Shown piece by piece: positions 7,949-16,400 of a stretch of 64,000 nucleotides of DNA. Location: NCBI GenBank assembly GCA_902362805.1, contig CABIXY010000007.1, forward strand, positions 100,634 through 164,633. Reading direction: 5' to 3'. The notes beneath the pieces were generated by a model, which was given only the letters and a program-made list of their open reading frames with translations, had not been told where the DNA came from and made no database searches. Each line of letters opens with the position of its first letter. Positions within the stretch are counted from its first letter, which is position 1. The stretch is from Eubacteriaceae bacterium. GTDB lineage: Bacteria; Bacillota; Clostridia; Peptostreptococcales; Anaerovoracaceae. A program made the position numbers and the translations under genes.

Positions 7949-8734
7949 TCACAGACAGTAGTCATCAATGAGTTTTCCGATGTCCAGAGTGTTGATCCGT
8001 CCATCCAAGTCATCGCAGGTGAATAATATGTCATCGTAGAGTCTGTATCCATTGGAAAAATACAGCTCCATCTTCTCCAGAGCATCATTCCGATACTTCT
8101 CATCTACAAGGAGGCCCAAGTGCTCCAAAAGTAGAAACTTGTTCTGGCTCTTCACATAAATTCGAAAATCCGGTGGGATCGTTCTCCCTCCAACATCTAT
8201 TTCCTCCTCATAATGATATTCTATGTTTTTTACAAACAGCATGTTGGCAATTAACCCTTCTGACTTGGATCTAACCTTCTCTCCTTTTAAGGTCTTGTGC
8301 TTCAACCCTGCGGGAAATCCTTTGTATTTACGATATGGCATATTACCCCATTTTTTACTGTTATGAATTCCCGACATAGAAAAACAGCATTCCGGCGGCG
8401 TCTTATAGGCCCTCGTTTCTTCTGCCATGACCTCCTCGGGGTCTACACTTTTATATCTTTTCAGCAGTTGCTCCATCAATGCACAATTTTGATCAATGCG
8501 TTTCACAGAGTTCTCGATGAATCTGCGCTTCTGCAATTGTGCTACTTCTTTACAATCAGCCCTCCCTATGTATGTTTTCTTTCCATCTAAAACCTTATAG
8601 TAGTAAGTTTGGTTCTTGATGATCGAGGTAGACAATCCCCCTGCAGGGAGCCCTCGCAGCTGCTGCATATACTTTTTTCGCAGCAAATGCTGAAAGGCCA
8701 GATCTTCTTTTACATATAAATTGCTATTATACAT
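7949..8734 (-). CDS. PD-(D/E)XK-like nuclease-fold protein, function unknown
   Basis: The 261-residue protein has a basic N-terminal half with a coiled region (QLQKRRFIENSVKRIDQNCALMEQLLKRY) and a C-terminal half in the order RSKSEGLIANML, EIDVGGRTIPPDFRIY and LLLEHLG. That order is the arrangement of a PD-(D/E)XK active site (Glu, Asp, Glu with hydrophobic strands). ATGs at 8740 and 8734 are both possible; 8734 is preferred because AGGAGG then sits 6 nt upstream. No restriction or mobile partner is adjacent, and no specific function is assigned. Confidence 0.65.
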   Translation of the reverse strand: MYNSNLYVKEDLAFQHLLRKKYMQQLRGLPAGGLSTSIIKNQTYYYKVLDGKKTYIGRADCKEVAQLQKRRFIENSVKRIDQNCALMEQLLKRYKSVDPEEVMAEETRAYKTPPECCFSMSGIHNSKKWGNMPYRKYKGFPAGLKHKTLKGEKVRSKSEGLIANMLFVKNIEYHYEEEIDVGGRTIPPDFRIYVKSQNKFLLLEHLGLLVDEKYRNDALEKMELYFSNGYRLYDDILFTCDDLDGRINTLDIGKLIDDYCL

Positions 8735-8790
8735 CTCCATCCTCCTTTTCCATTATTTTACATTAGATGTATGGGGAATACAATAGCAAT

Positions 8791-8831
8791 CAAAAACTCT
8801 GCAAATCTAATAAATAAATTGCAGAGTTTTG
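8791..8831 (-). terminator. Terminator of the MBL-fold gene
   Basis: CAAAACTCTGCAA pairs with TTGCAGAGTTTTTG across a 14-nt AT-rich loop, with a T-rich tail on the minus strand. Confidence 0.8.
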
Positions 8832-8838
8832 ATCTCTT

Positions 8839-9753
8839 TTACTTCAAATGCGACGTATTATAGACGATGGAAAATCCGTCGCAAGGATATTCACTGATTG
8901 TTTTTCCATCTTCTAAATAGGTATGACCGACAGCGACCTCTCTCTCCCCTGCTGTTTCGCCATGGAGGATATGCGCCAGTCCATCAGCTGTTTCCTGCAG
9001 CTTATGCCAGTCAGCAATAAAGTCATTGTGGGAGCAGTACAGTTTTACGTCTTGTGGAATCGCTGCAGTGAGACGTTTCATGGTCTCATAATATTGCTGC
9101 AGATTTCCGTGGCCGAATTCAGCGCAGTCAAAGTGGGCGTAGAGCGCCCCCAGATAGAAGGTATCCCCTGTAAAAAGAATCTTATTGGCCTCATCGTAGA
9201 GCATGATGCAGTCGTTACTGTGTCCCGGTGTATGTAATACCTGTATTTTGCGATCACCCAGATCAAATTCTTCGCCGTCTGCAACGAATTCTGTTTCATA
9301 AGGTCTGATGTAAAAATTCTCCGCATCCAGGGTCTGCGGGTAACCGAACTGAAACATCTCTTCGTCTAATTGGGCGCCCAGAGCCTCCTTTGGCAGACCA
9401 TTTTCAGCCACATGCTTTACAGAATCATCTTCAAAGACGTGAATCGGTTGAAACTCATGATTGGAGGCAATATGGTCGAAATGGAAGTGACTGTTGAAGG
9501 TGATAATTTCTCCATCATACAGCTCTTCAATCAGAGGTCTGATCGGGCAAAAGCCTTCACCAGTATCCAGCAGCAGCGCGTAGCTTTCTCCCATGATGAG
9601 AAAGAAGTTTACCTCCTGGAAATGCTGGGGTTCACAGATGGCATATACGTTTTTCGGCAGCTTGTAAACCTGATACCATCCACAGTCATTCTGTACCTGG
9701 ACTCTTTCATACTTTTGATAATATTCTCTTGGATAATTCTTTAACCACGTCAT
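8839..9753 (-). CDS. MBL-fold metallo-hydrolase
   Basis: The 304-residue protein has the dinuclear-metal motif FNSHFHFDH, a following HTPGHSND histidine, and an Asp in LFTGDTFY. This is the canonical metallo-beta-lactamase-fold set. The family includes glyoxalase II-like and lactonase-like enzymes; nothing in the sequence or neighbours fixes the substrate. No signal peptide is seen. AAGGAGAG precedes the ATG. Transcription appears to be monocistronic, with a terminator on each side. Confidence 0.9.
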   Translation of the reverse strand: MTWLKNYPREYYQKYERVQVQNDCGWYQVYKLPKNVYAICEPQHFQEVNFFLIMGESYALLLDTGEGFCPIRPLIEELYDGEIITFNSHFHFDHIASNHEFQPIHVFEDDSVKHVAENGLPKEALGAQLDEEMFQFGYPQTLDAENFYIRPYETEFVADGEEFDLGDRKIQVLHTPGHSNDCIMLYDEANKILFTGDTFYLGALYAHFDCAEFGHGNLQQYYETMKRLTAAIPQDVKLYCSHNDFIADWHKLQETADGLAHILHGETAGEREVAVGHTYLEDGKTISEYPCDGFSIVYNTSHLK

Positions 9754-9797
9754 AATTCATCTCTCCTTAAAATTATTGTCATCAACTCTCAAAAATA

Positions 9798-9821
9798 ACA
9801 GCAAGGCTTTTGCCTTGCTGT
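9798..9821 (-). terminator. Terminator of the threonine deaminase gene
   Basis: A perfect 10-bp stem ACAGCAAGGC/GCCTTGCTGT closes a TTTT loop and is followed on minus by TATTTTT. Confidence 0.88.
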
Positions 9822-9828
9822 AAAATAA

Positions 9829-11040
9829 TTAAATCATGACGCTGATCAGTTTCGGATCGTACCCGATCTTCTTCAGTGCTTTGATGATTTTGTCTTTGTG
9901 TTCTGTTCCAAAAGACTCCATGGTGATCTTCAGTTCCACCGCCGCATTTCTGTTGGTGCTGACGAACTGATTGTGATCCAGTCTGATGACATTACCCTGC
10001 TCCTGAGCAATGGTATTTGCAACTCTTACCAGTTCACCCGGTTTATCCGGCAGCAATACTGAGATGGTAAAGATTCTGTCTCTCTGAATCAGCCCGTGCT
10101 GCACGACGGAAGACATGGTGATGATATCCATGTTCCCTCCGCTGAGAATAGATACGACTTTCTTGTCCTTGACTTTCAGATGCTTCAGCGCTGCCACAGT
10201 CAGCAGGCCGGAGTTCTCGACCACCATCTTGTGATTCTCTACCATATCCAGAAAAGCAACAATCAACTCGTCATCGTCCACTGTGATGATGTCGTCGATA
10301 CTTTTCTGTAAGTATGGGAAAATTTCAACGCCTGGTGTCTTTACTGCAGTACCGTCAGCAATGGTGTTGACACCATCCAAGGTTACAGGCTTACCTGCCT
10401 CCAAGGATGCCTGCAGACAGGCCGCTCCCGCCGGTTCTACAGCGATGATTTTGATCTTCGGGTTGAGCATCTTTGCTAAAGTGGAAACCCCCGTTGCCAG
10501 GCCGCCGCCGCCCACTGGAACCAGAATGTAGTCTACCAGCGGCAGTTCTTTGACGATTTCCATAGCGATGGTGCCCTGCCCGGTAGCAACCACAGGATCG
10601 TCGAAAGGATGAATAAAAGTATAGCCTTTTTCTTCGGCCAGCTTCTGTGCATAAGCGGCGGATTCGTCGTAGACGTCACCGTAAAGCACTACTTCTGCGC
10701 CATAACTCTTGGTTCTGTTCACCTTCATCAAAGGTGTCGTCGTCGGCATTACGATGGTTGCCTTGCAGCCATAAGCTTTTGCCGCATAAGCCACACCCTG
10801 CGCATGATTTCCGGCAGAGGCTGTAATCAATCCCTTCGCTCTCTCCTCGTCAGTCAGAGTGCTGATCTTGTAATAAGCTCCTCTCAGCTTATATGCGCCT
10901 GTCTTCTGCATGTTCTCAGGCTTCAAATATACTTTATTTCCAGTCTGTTCACTGAAATAGTCACTATATAGCAAATTCGTCTCTATGGCAACTTTTTTCA
11001 CCACCTCGGTGGCTTCTTCAAATGCATCTAAAGTTAACAT
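9829..11040 (-). CDS. ilvA: Threonine ammonia-lyase (threonine dehydratase)
   Basis: The 403-residue enzyme converts threonine to 2-oxobutyrate and ammonia using PLP. The PLP lysine lies in KTGAYKLRGAY (near residue 51), the phosphate-binding glycine loop is VPVGGGGLATG, and a single C-terminal ACT domain covers about residues 325-403. The length and single ACT domain fit the clostridial IlvA/TdcB type rather than the two-ACT E. coli IlvA. It could feed isoleucine synthesis with the ilv genes at 24-29 kb or serve threonine fermentation; the sequence alone does not decide. Confidence 0.93.
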   Translation of the reverse strand: MLTLDAFEEATEVVKKVAIETNLLYSDYFSEQTGNKVYLKPENMQKTGAYKLRGAYYKISTLTDEERAKGLITASAGNHAQGVAYAAKAYGCKATIVMPTTTPLMKVNRTKSYGAEVVLYGDVYDESAAYAQKLAEEKGYTFIHPFDDPVVATGQGTIAMEIVKELPLVDYILVPVGGGGLATGVSTLAKMLNPKIKIIAVEPAGAACLQASLEAGKPVTLDGVNTIADGTAVKTPGVEIFPYLQKSIDDIITVDDDELIVAFLDMVENHKMVVENSGLLTVAALKHLKVKDKKVVSILSGGNMDIITMSSVVQHGLIQRDRIFTISVLLPDKPGELVRVANTIAQEQGNVIRLDHNQFVSTNRNAAVELKITMESFGTEHKDKIIKALKKIGYDPKLISVMI

Positions 11041-11108
11041 ATGTTTTTTCCTTTCCTATGTAAATCTTACTTTTCATTTTACCACAAAAGCATAGAAAAT
11101 GATAGTCG

Positions 11109-12113
11109 TCACCGATACATATACGCCGTCTTTTCAAAGGAATACATCAGTTTTTTGTAGATAGGCAAAAGCTGCTTGCTGGATACGGGTACCCCTCCAT
11201 ATCCAGTCTCGATACAGACATAAGGAACCCGATATTCATTGATGACATAATGCTCCAAATCGCCGTAGGTAGCCCTGGTATAGCTCTCGTCGATCAAATA
11301 ATACCCGGTCATCTGCTTGAACAGCTTTGCCAAAGCATAGCTCTTTGACTTGTAAGATTTATTCTTGTATCCCCAATAGATGACTTGTCCCATGCTGTGA
11401 TAGTTCAGGCAGGCCTTCATGTTGGTCATGGACTTCATCAGATCGCGGACGGCTTTCGTCTCACTTTCCGAAAACCTGGACGGCCCTGGATAGTTATCAC
11501 TGGCAGGCTTCCTCTGTGGGTGTTTTCCGGCATACATCTTGTAATTATGATTCAGATCCACGCCTCTGGCATTGGACTTCCAATTGCTGTAGCCGCCTCT
11601 CCTCGGCATCTTCTGCACTTTTTTGCGGAGCGCTGCATTTCTGATCGCGCCGGCTCCTGACTGGCTGATGGCGATACCGTCAGGATTGACCATCGGTATG
11701 ATGTAGACAGCGACTTCATCAAAGAGTTGGCGATAGGTTTTCCCCTTATATTTACCGCCATAGTTTCGGCAGTAGCGTTCCAACATCATCATCACAACCT
11801 GGCAGTTGATGTATTCGCGAGCATGCATTCCCGCTGTAACAAAGATCTGCTTCTCCGCCTCTGGATTTCCCAGGCAGAGAGCGTAGATGTTTCTGCCGTC
11901 GGCGCTCTCTCCCAGAACCTGGCTGGTCAGCCTGTCCGGATACTTGGCCGTCAGCTGCTCAATATCCTTCCTCATATCCGAATAGCTGTATTTCTTGTCG
12001 CTGCGGCTGACGATGTAGGATGTGGCGGCCGAAATCGGCTGTGAGATTGCCGTCATTATCGTCAGGAAAACAATCAAAATCACTGCAATCCTTCCTTTGC
12101 TGCTCGTGTTCAT
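11109..12113 (-). CDS. Secreted M14 zinc carboxypeptidase
   Basis: The 334-residue protein has an N-terminal signal peptide (hydrophobic about residues 9-28, likely cut after ISAA) and an M14 metallocarboxypeptidase domain. Zinc ligands are His97 and Glu100 in TAGMHAREY and a later His in LNYHSMGQ; the catalytic Glu is in YVCIETGYGG. Such secreted enzymes in Firmicutes often trim peptidoglycan stem peptides or dietary peptides. It lies 13 bp after the cupin gene and has its own GGGAGGG RBS, so they are probably one transcript. Confidence 0.9.
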   Translation of the reverse strand: MNTSSKGRIAVILIVFLTIMTAISQPISAATSYIVSRSDKKYSYSDMRKDIEQLTAKYPDRLTSQVLGESADGRNIYALCLGNPEAEKQIFVTAGMHAREYINCQVVMMMLERYCRNYGGKYKGKTYRQLFDEVAVYIIPMVNPDGIAISQSGAGAIRNAALRKKVQKMPRRGGYSNWKSNARGVDLNHNYKMYAGKHPQRKPASDNYPGPSRFSESETKAVRDLMKSMTNMKACLNYHSMGQVIYWGYKNKSYKSKSYALAKLFKQMTGYYLIDESYTRATYGDLEHYVINEYRVPYVCIETGYGGVPVSSKQLLPIYKKLMYSFEKTAYMYR

Positions 12114-12126
12114 TATCTGCCCTCCC

Positions 12127-12456
12127 CTACTGCTCCGGCACTACAGCAAAGAAAATTAAATCTCTATCGCTGTCATTGATCAAGCTGTGTTCATAGCCTT
12201 TGGGACAGTAATGGCACAGACCAGCCTCTACTTCTTCATAATTCCCATCAAAAAGGGCCTTTCCCCTTCCTTCTAAAATATAGATGATTTCGCTGCTAGT
12301 ATCATGGGTGTGAAGACCGATAGATGCGCCTGGTTCCAGCTTTCCGCGCATGATTTTACAGGCTGGCTCCACAAACATCCTGGACCTGGTTTCCTTTTCG
12401 CCGCCACGGAAGTGAGGAATTATCGTTTCCTCTATTTGATCAAAATTAATTAGCAT
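12127..12456 (-). CDS. Small cupin-domain protein
   Basis: The 109-residue single cupin has motif 1 LHTHDTSSEIIYILEGRGKA and motif 2 CPKGYEHSLIN, with metal-binding His and Glu residues intact. The start at 12456 follows AAAGAGG; an upstream in-frame start at 12519 lacks an RBS. Single-domain cupins may be isomerases, dioxygenases or small-molecule binders; no specific reaction can be named. It appears to be first in a two-gene unit with the M14 peptidase. Confidence 0.85.
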   Translation of the reverse strand: MLINFDQIEETIIPHFRGGEKETRSRMFVEPACKIMRGKLEPGASIGLHTHDTSSEIIYILEGRGKALFDGNYEEVEAGLCHYCPKGYEHSLINDSDRDLIFFAVVPEQ

Positions 12457-12541
12457 GACTAGTACCTCTTTCTTAATTTCATATATTACCAGTGTAAATT
12501 CAATGTCTGATTTTGTCAAATAGAACTATTAAAGAAACTCT

Positions 12542-12819
12542 TTACGATAAGGTTACGCTTTTTGAGCACTTGCAGCCAGGTTCGCGTAACCAGTCTATTT
12601 CCTGACAGAAAAATGAGGGGGTATATCTGGTTTCGGTTACTTTTCGTATCAATTTATCGATTTCTTTTACTCCTGAACATTAAAAAAAGTAACCATATGT
12701 AATATTTTTACAAATATTTGTCAGAGGCATGCTGCTTTTCAACAGAATGGACCCAAAAACTGCCGTAAAGTTACGCAGAGTCTTTAGGATAGACGTCAAA
12801 AAGCCTAACCTCATTGTAA
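12542..12819. repeat. 278-bp element with terminal inverted repeats, copy 2
   Basis: The terminal arms (12542-12565 and 12796-12819) match at 21 of 24 positions and share the core AGGTTA-S-GCTTTTTGA. Inner arms carry GCGTAAC, and the centre has GGTTACTTTTCG opposite AAAAAGTAACC. It matches copy 1 (7668-7946) in length, arm sequence, and an arm-internal TTGCAG at the left end, so both copies lie in the same orientation. No ORF of note lies within it. It occupies the gap between the cupin start and the next transcript's terminator. Confidence 0.7.
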
Positions 12820-12895
12820 GAAGTTCTTTCATCATACCCCCATACCCTATATGTACTGTTCCTGTCAGGGTTTGAGCTATGATAAAACTACAAAA

Positions 12896-12917
12896 AGACT
12901 GCCTGTGCAGGCAGTCT
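12896..12917 (-). terminator. Terminator of the methyltransferase operon
   Basis: AGACTGCCTG/CAGGCAGTCT is a perfect 10-bp stem with a TTTTTG tail on minus. It closes the transcript that starts near 19440. Confidence 0.88.
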
Positions 12918-12937
12918 CTTAAAAGATGTCAAAGAAG

Positions 12938-14038
12938 TTATTTTATTGCTTTGTCTTTAGATAATTTCGTTCTAATCTGGGCAAATGCAATCAGGAAGAT
13001 AAACGGTAATCCCAACGCACCATAGACGGTAAACATGTAATTTGTCAGAAAATCAAACGGGATCAGCATGGTCACGATGGTCACAAATACCCCTGTTCCA
13101 ATGGAAATGAGCATGTACTTCTTTGTCTTCTCTTTTGCAAAGGTTGCAACAAAGGTAAACATTCCTGGTACTGCCGAGGAGTATATTCCAAGGATAATCA
13201 CACCTATGAAAAGTACGGTAAGGAATGGTGACATCTGCTGTGCCAAATATAAAGTCGGTACGAGAACCTTTGAAACGCCATCAAGATCACAGAAGAACGC
13301 TGCTACCATAATGAACACTGCAAGCATATAGCCTACGTTTCCTACAATCATTCCGGTGATACCTTCTTTTTTTGTGTCGATGGTTTTGGCCGTTGTAGTC
13401 AAAAATGGTGCGGCCATCAGCGGCGCCCATGTCGCAAAGTACACGCCGCCCATGAACCAGTTGTCTCCAATGCTCAACAGTTCCATCTCCTCAGCGGCTA
13501 TCGCACCTGCCTTCAATCTTTCCCAATTGCCAATTAAGTAAATTCCGCCAGTTAACAGCGATACGATGATCAGTAACGGTCCGATTGTTCCAATGATGTC
13601 AGCAATTCTGTGCAGTCCCAGCATAACCGTCAAAGTTACGATCGTACCCATGATGATACTTCCTGCAACCATAGGGAATCCTGTCAACTGATTGATTGTA
13701 GCGCCAAACCCGGAAATCATGACAGATGGCGCAAACAAGGCATAGACTACGGTCAGCGCTGCCACCAGCTTACCGAGATATTTTCCGCAGAAATAGTCGA
13801 AAACGCCCATGGGATTTTCAAACTGCATGGTTTTCCCTAGCGACATGTAGGATGTGGTCACATAAATGTGAATCGCAATACCGACAAGTATTCCAATAAA
13901 ACCTTTCATACCATAGGCGACAAAGTATTGCATCATATCCTGGCCGGTTGCAAATCCTGATCCGATACAGTAGGAAATCCATACTCCGGCAATTTTAATT
14001 ACATTTTTCAAACTGACTGTTTGTTTATTCGTATCCAC
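12938..14038 (-). CDS. YkvI-family membrane transporter
   Basis: The 366-residue protein has about ten predicted hydrophobic helices and opens with KIAGVWISYCIGSGFATGQDMMQYF, a glycine-rich unwound first helix typical of LeuT/APC-fold transporters, as in the uncharacterised YkvI family. It starts with GTG at 14038 behind AAAAGGAGGG. As the last gene of the methyltransferase operon, it most likely imports the methylated substrate or exports the demethylated product. That role is inferred from position only. Confidence 0.82.
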   Translation of the reverse strand: MDTNKQTVSLKNVIKIAGVWISYCIGSGFATGQDMMQYFVAYGMKGFIGILVGIAIHIYVTTSYMSLGKTMQFENPMGVFDYFCGKYLGKLVAALTVVYALFAPSVMISGFGATINQLTGFPMVAGSIIMGTIVTLTVMLGLHRIADIIGTIGPLLIIVSLLTGGIYLIGNWERLKAGAIAAEEMELLSIGDNWFMGGVYFATWAPLMAAPFLTTTAKTIDTKKEGITGMIVGNVGYMLAVFIMVAAFFCDLDGVSKVLVPTLYLAQQMSPFLTVLFIGVIILGIYSSAVPGMFTFVATFAKEKTKKYMLISIGTGVFVTIVTMLIPFDFLTNYMFTVYGALGLPFIFLIAFAQIRTKLSKDKAIK

Positions 14039-14059
14039 GTGTTTCCCTCCTTTTCAATA

Positions 14060-15673
14060 TTAAAATGATTCAATTAATCTTCTCATCACTGCCGGCGTGT
14101 GAATTTCCAAGTCGGGAAGATAAACTCTCTCTGTTATGGTGTGATAATCTTTGCCCCATGGTCCACAGATAATGGATGGGAGCGCTATGTATTCCGCCTC
14201 TCTCAGCGGAATATGGTAAACTTCCTGCGGCGTAACCATGCTTTTCAGTGCTTCTAAATCTTCTGTCGGGTCTACACAAGAGATATAGCTGTTGTCAGAA
14301 AGCCCCATGAAATAAGGCACGACCTCGACGGTAATTCCATACTTTTTCAATTCGTCGCGGACAATATTGATGGTGCCTTCTCTGTCAAAATCCTGAAAGG
14401 CGTGATTGTTCACAGCAGGTACATAAGGCGCCATCAGTCCGTAGACAATCATCGGGTCTGTAATGTTGGACTGTTCAATTTCCCACTCCACGATGTCAAA
14501 GCCCGTCGCCAACTGGGTAAGCGAATCTCCCCTGTTCACAATTTCGATTTGCTCCTTGACAAAGGCATCTTTCTTCTCCTGGTAATTTTCAACACTCTCG
14601 CCATTATGCGCCTGCAAATCTGCCAGGGACATCACCCGTACGTTATGATTGGGATTGGGGTGGTTCGGCTCCATAAAGGCGTAGGCCTTGTTGTAAGTTT
14701 CCACGGCTTCTGCTGCCGATTCCTGGCAGATATGGTCAATGGAATCGAGAATTTTTATGGCATTATTTGAATTTGTAAATAGCGTATTGAGATACAAATT
14801 CGTGTAAAGTGGAACGGATACGTTGTAGTACTTTTTATTGTCCTTCATATAGAGCACTGTCGGCGGCACACATTTCTGACCATAATCCTCGCTGCAGAGA
14901 TCCGTGTTTAGTTCAATACGTCTGACGATATTGGCGGCAATCAGTGATCCGTTTAGCCCCTGCATCAGATTGCCCACGTGGACAAGCTTGCTCTTGATGA
15001 CGATAAAAGGAAGTCCTTTTCCAATGGATCCGTCATAATAAGTGTATTTATCAGGGCTGTCTTTAGAAGTCGGTTCCCCATTGACGAGAAGCTTATAGTC
15101 AAAGTCATATTTGTCCTTCAGTTCCGTAAACAGTGCAACACTTTGAAATATCCCTTCCGCCGCGGTTTCTTCATCGTGAATGCCTACATAGAGAAGGTTC
15201 AGCTCTGGATTTATATGGTTTGCAGCAACTTCGAACAGCTGGCAGAGCATGACGGCGGTGCCGCCCTTCATATCAGCAGTTCCTCTTCCAAACAACCAGT
15301 CTTCGGAGTTCAGATCTTTCTCCACATCAGGATCACTCCACTCCATGGTCTTCATTTTTTCTTTTAACGTATCTGGTGTCAATGCAAATTCTTTCAAAGT
15401 ACCATAGCAATCGATTTCGACACAGTCGAAGTGTCCCGAGAGAACCAGACATCTGTTAGACGTTCCTTTTCTAAGTGCCCAAGGTATGAGACGCCCCATC
15501 CGATCATTCCCATCATAAAGCCCGCAGTACGCGGAGTTCTCTTCCCAATAGTCCTGTCCTTTGATTACTTCCAAGATATGTTTGGCCATATCTATCTCCA
15601 AAGTAGTGTATGTATCACTTTGTACCGAAACTAAATCAAGCAGCAATTCTTTTGGAGTCCATTTTTTACTCAT
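14060..15673 (-). CDS. RocB-like M20-family amidohydrolase/peptidase
   Basis: The 537-residue protein is long for M20 and similar to RocB-type proteins. The metal-site elements are visible: SGHFDCVEID (His, Asp), GRGTADMKGG (bridging Asp) and GIHDEETAAEG (catalytic/ligand Glu pair). M20 enzymes hydrolyse amide or peptide bonds of small N-acyl substrates. It lies between the corrinoid protein gene and the YkvI gene, with 21-84 bp gaps. This suggests that the methylated substrate is an amide or conjugate that must be hydrolysed, but no substrate is proven. Confidence 0.87.
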   Translation of the reverse strand: MSKKWTPKELLLDLVSVQSDTYTTLEIDMAKHILEVIKGQDYWEENSAYCGLYDGNDRMGRLIPWALRKGTSNRCLVLSGHFDCVEIDCYGTLKEFALTPDTLKEKMKTMEWSDPDVEKDLNSEDWLFGRGTADMKGGTAVMLCQLFEVAANHINPELNLLYVGIHDEETAAEGIFQSVALFTELKDKYDFDYKLLVNGEPTSKDSPDKYTYYDGSIGKGLPFIVIKSKLVHVGNLMQGLNGSLIAANIVRRIELNTDLCSEDYGQKCVPPTVLYMKDNKKYYNVSVPLYTNLYLNTLFTNSNNAIKILDSIDHICQESAAEAVETYNKAYAFMEPNHPNPNHNVRVMSLADLQAHNGESVENYQEKKDAFVKEQIEIVNRGDSLTQLATGFDIVEWEIEQSNITDPMIVYGLMAPYVPAVNNHAFQDFDREGTINIVRDELKKYGITVEVVPYFMGLSDNSYISCVDPTEDLEALKSMVTPQEVYHIPLREAEYIALPSIICGPWGKDYHTITERVYLPDLEIHTPAVMRRLIESF

Positions 15674-15757
15674 TTTTTCGCTTCCCTTCTATAAATTTTA
15701 ACTAAAATTGTCTCTGCGGTAACTTCTTTTCCAAAAGACAGGAGATATAAGATGACT

Positions 15758-16384
15758 TTATGCCATCAGCTCATTGGCCAGGTCAACGGCAGAAGCTGCA
15801 TCGTAGGAGAATTTTGCGCCGATTTTTTCTCCGAAATCAGCAGTTACAGGCGCCCCTCCGATCATGATTTTGACATGATCATACTTTGGGTCAGCTTTTA
15901 TGGCTGCAGCAACTTCACTCATCACCGTCATCGTCGTGGTCAGCATGGCGGACATCCCGACACAGTCGGCCTGGGTTTCATCAAGAGCCCCTAAAAATCT
16001 TTCAGGGGTCACGTCAATGCCAAGGTCGATTACCTCATACCCCGCACCTTCTAACATCATTCCGACAATTTTCTTGCCGATGTCATGCAGGTCGCCTTTT
16101 ACCGTGCCGATGACAATCTTCCCTTTCATTTCCCGGGTTTCGCCAACCATCAGTGGCTTCAGAATGTCATTTCCCTCCTGCATTGCATTTGCAGCCATCA
16201 ACACTTCCGGTACAAACATCTCACCCGTCTTAAACAGTCGTCCTACTTCATCCATTCCCGGTACCAGACCCTGTTCCAAAACATCCAGCGGCTTTACGCC
16301 CTCTGCCAATGCCTTTTCTACCAGTTCACAAACAGCATCATCATCGCCTTCAAAAACTGCGTTTCCAATCTTTTCTAATAACAT
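15758..16384 (-). CDS. Corrinoid protein of a methyltransferase system (MttC/MtbC-like)
   Basis: The 208-residue protein has an N-terminal helical cap domain (about residues 1-85) and a B12-binding Rossmann domain with GDLHDIG (Asp98, His100 the lower cobalt ligand, Gly103), then GYEVIDLGIDV and the GGAPV nucleotide-loop motif near residue 187. It carries the methyl group from the MttB-type enzyme as methyl-Co(III). The start at 16384 sits behind AAGAGGAGGAG, 16 nt after the methyltransferase stop; a longer frame from 16411 would overlap that gene without a better RBS. Confidence 0.95.
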   Translation of the reverse strand: MLLEKIGNAVFEGDDDAVCELVEKALAEGVKPLDVLEQGLVPGMDEVGRLFKTGEMFVPEVLMAANAMQEGNDILKPLMVGETREMKGKIVIGTVKGDLHDIGKKIVGMMLEGAGYEVIDLGIDVTPERFLGALDETQADCVGMSAMLTTTMTVMSEVAAAIKADPKYDHVKIMIGGAPVTADFGEKIGAKFSYDAASAVDLANELMA

Positions 16385-16400
16385 TTTTCTCCTCCTCTTA

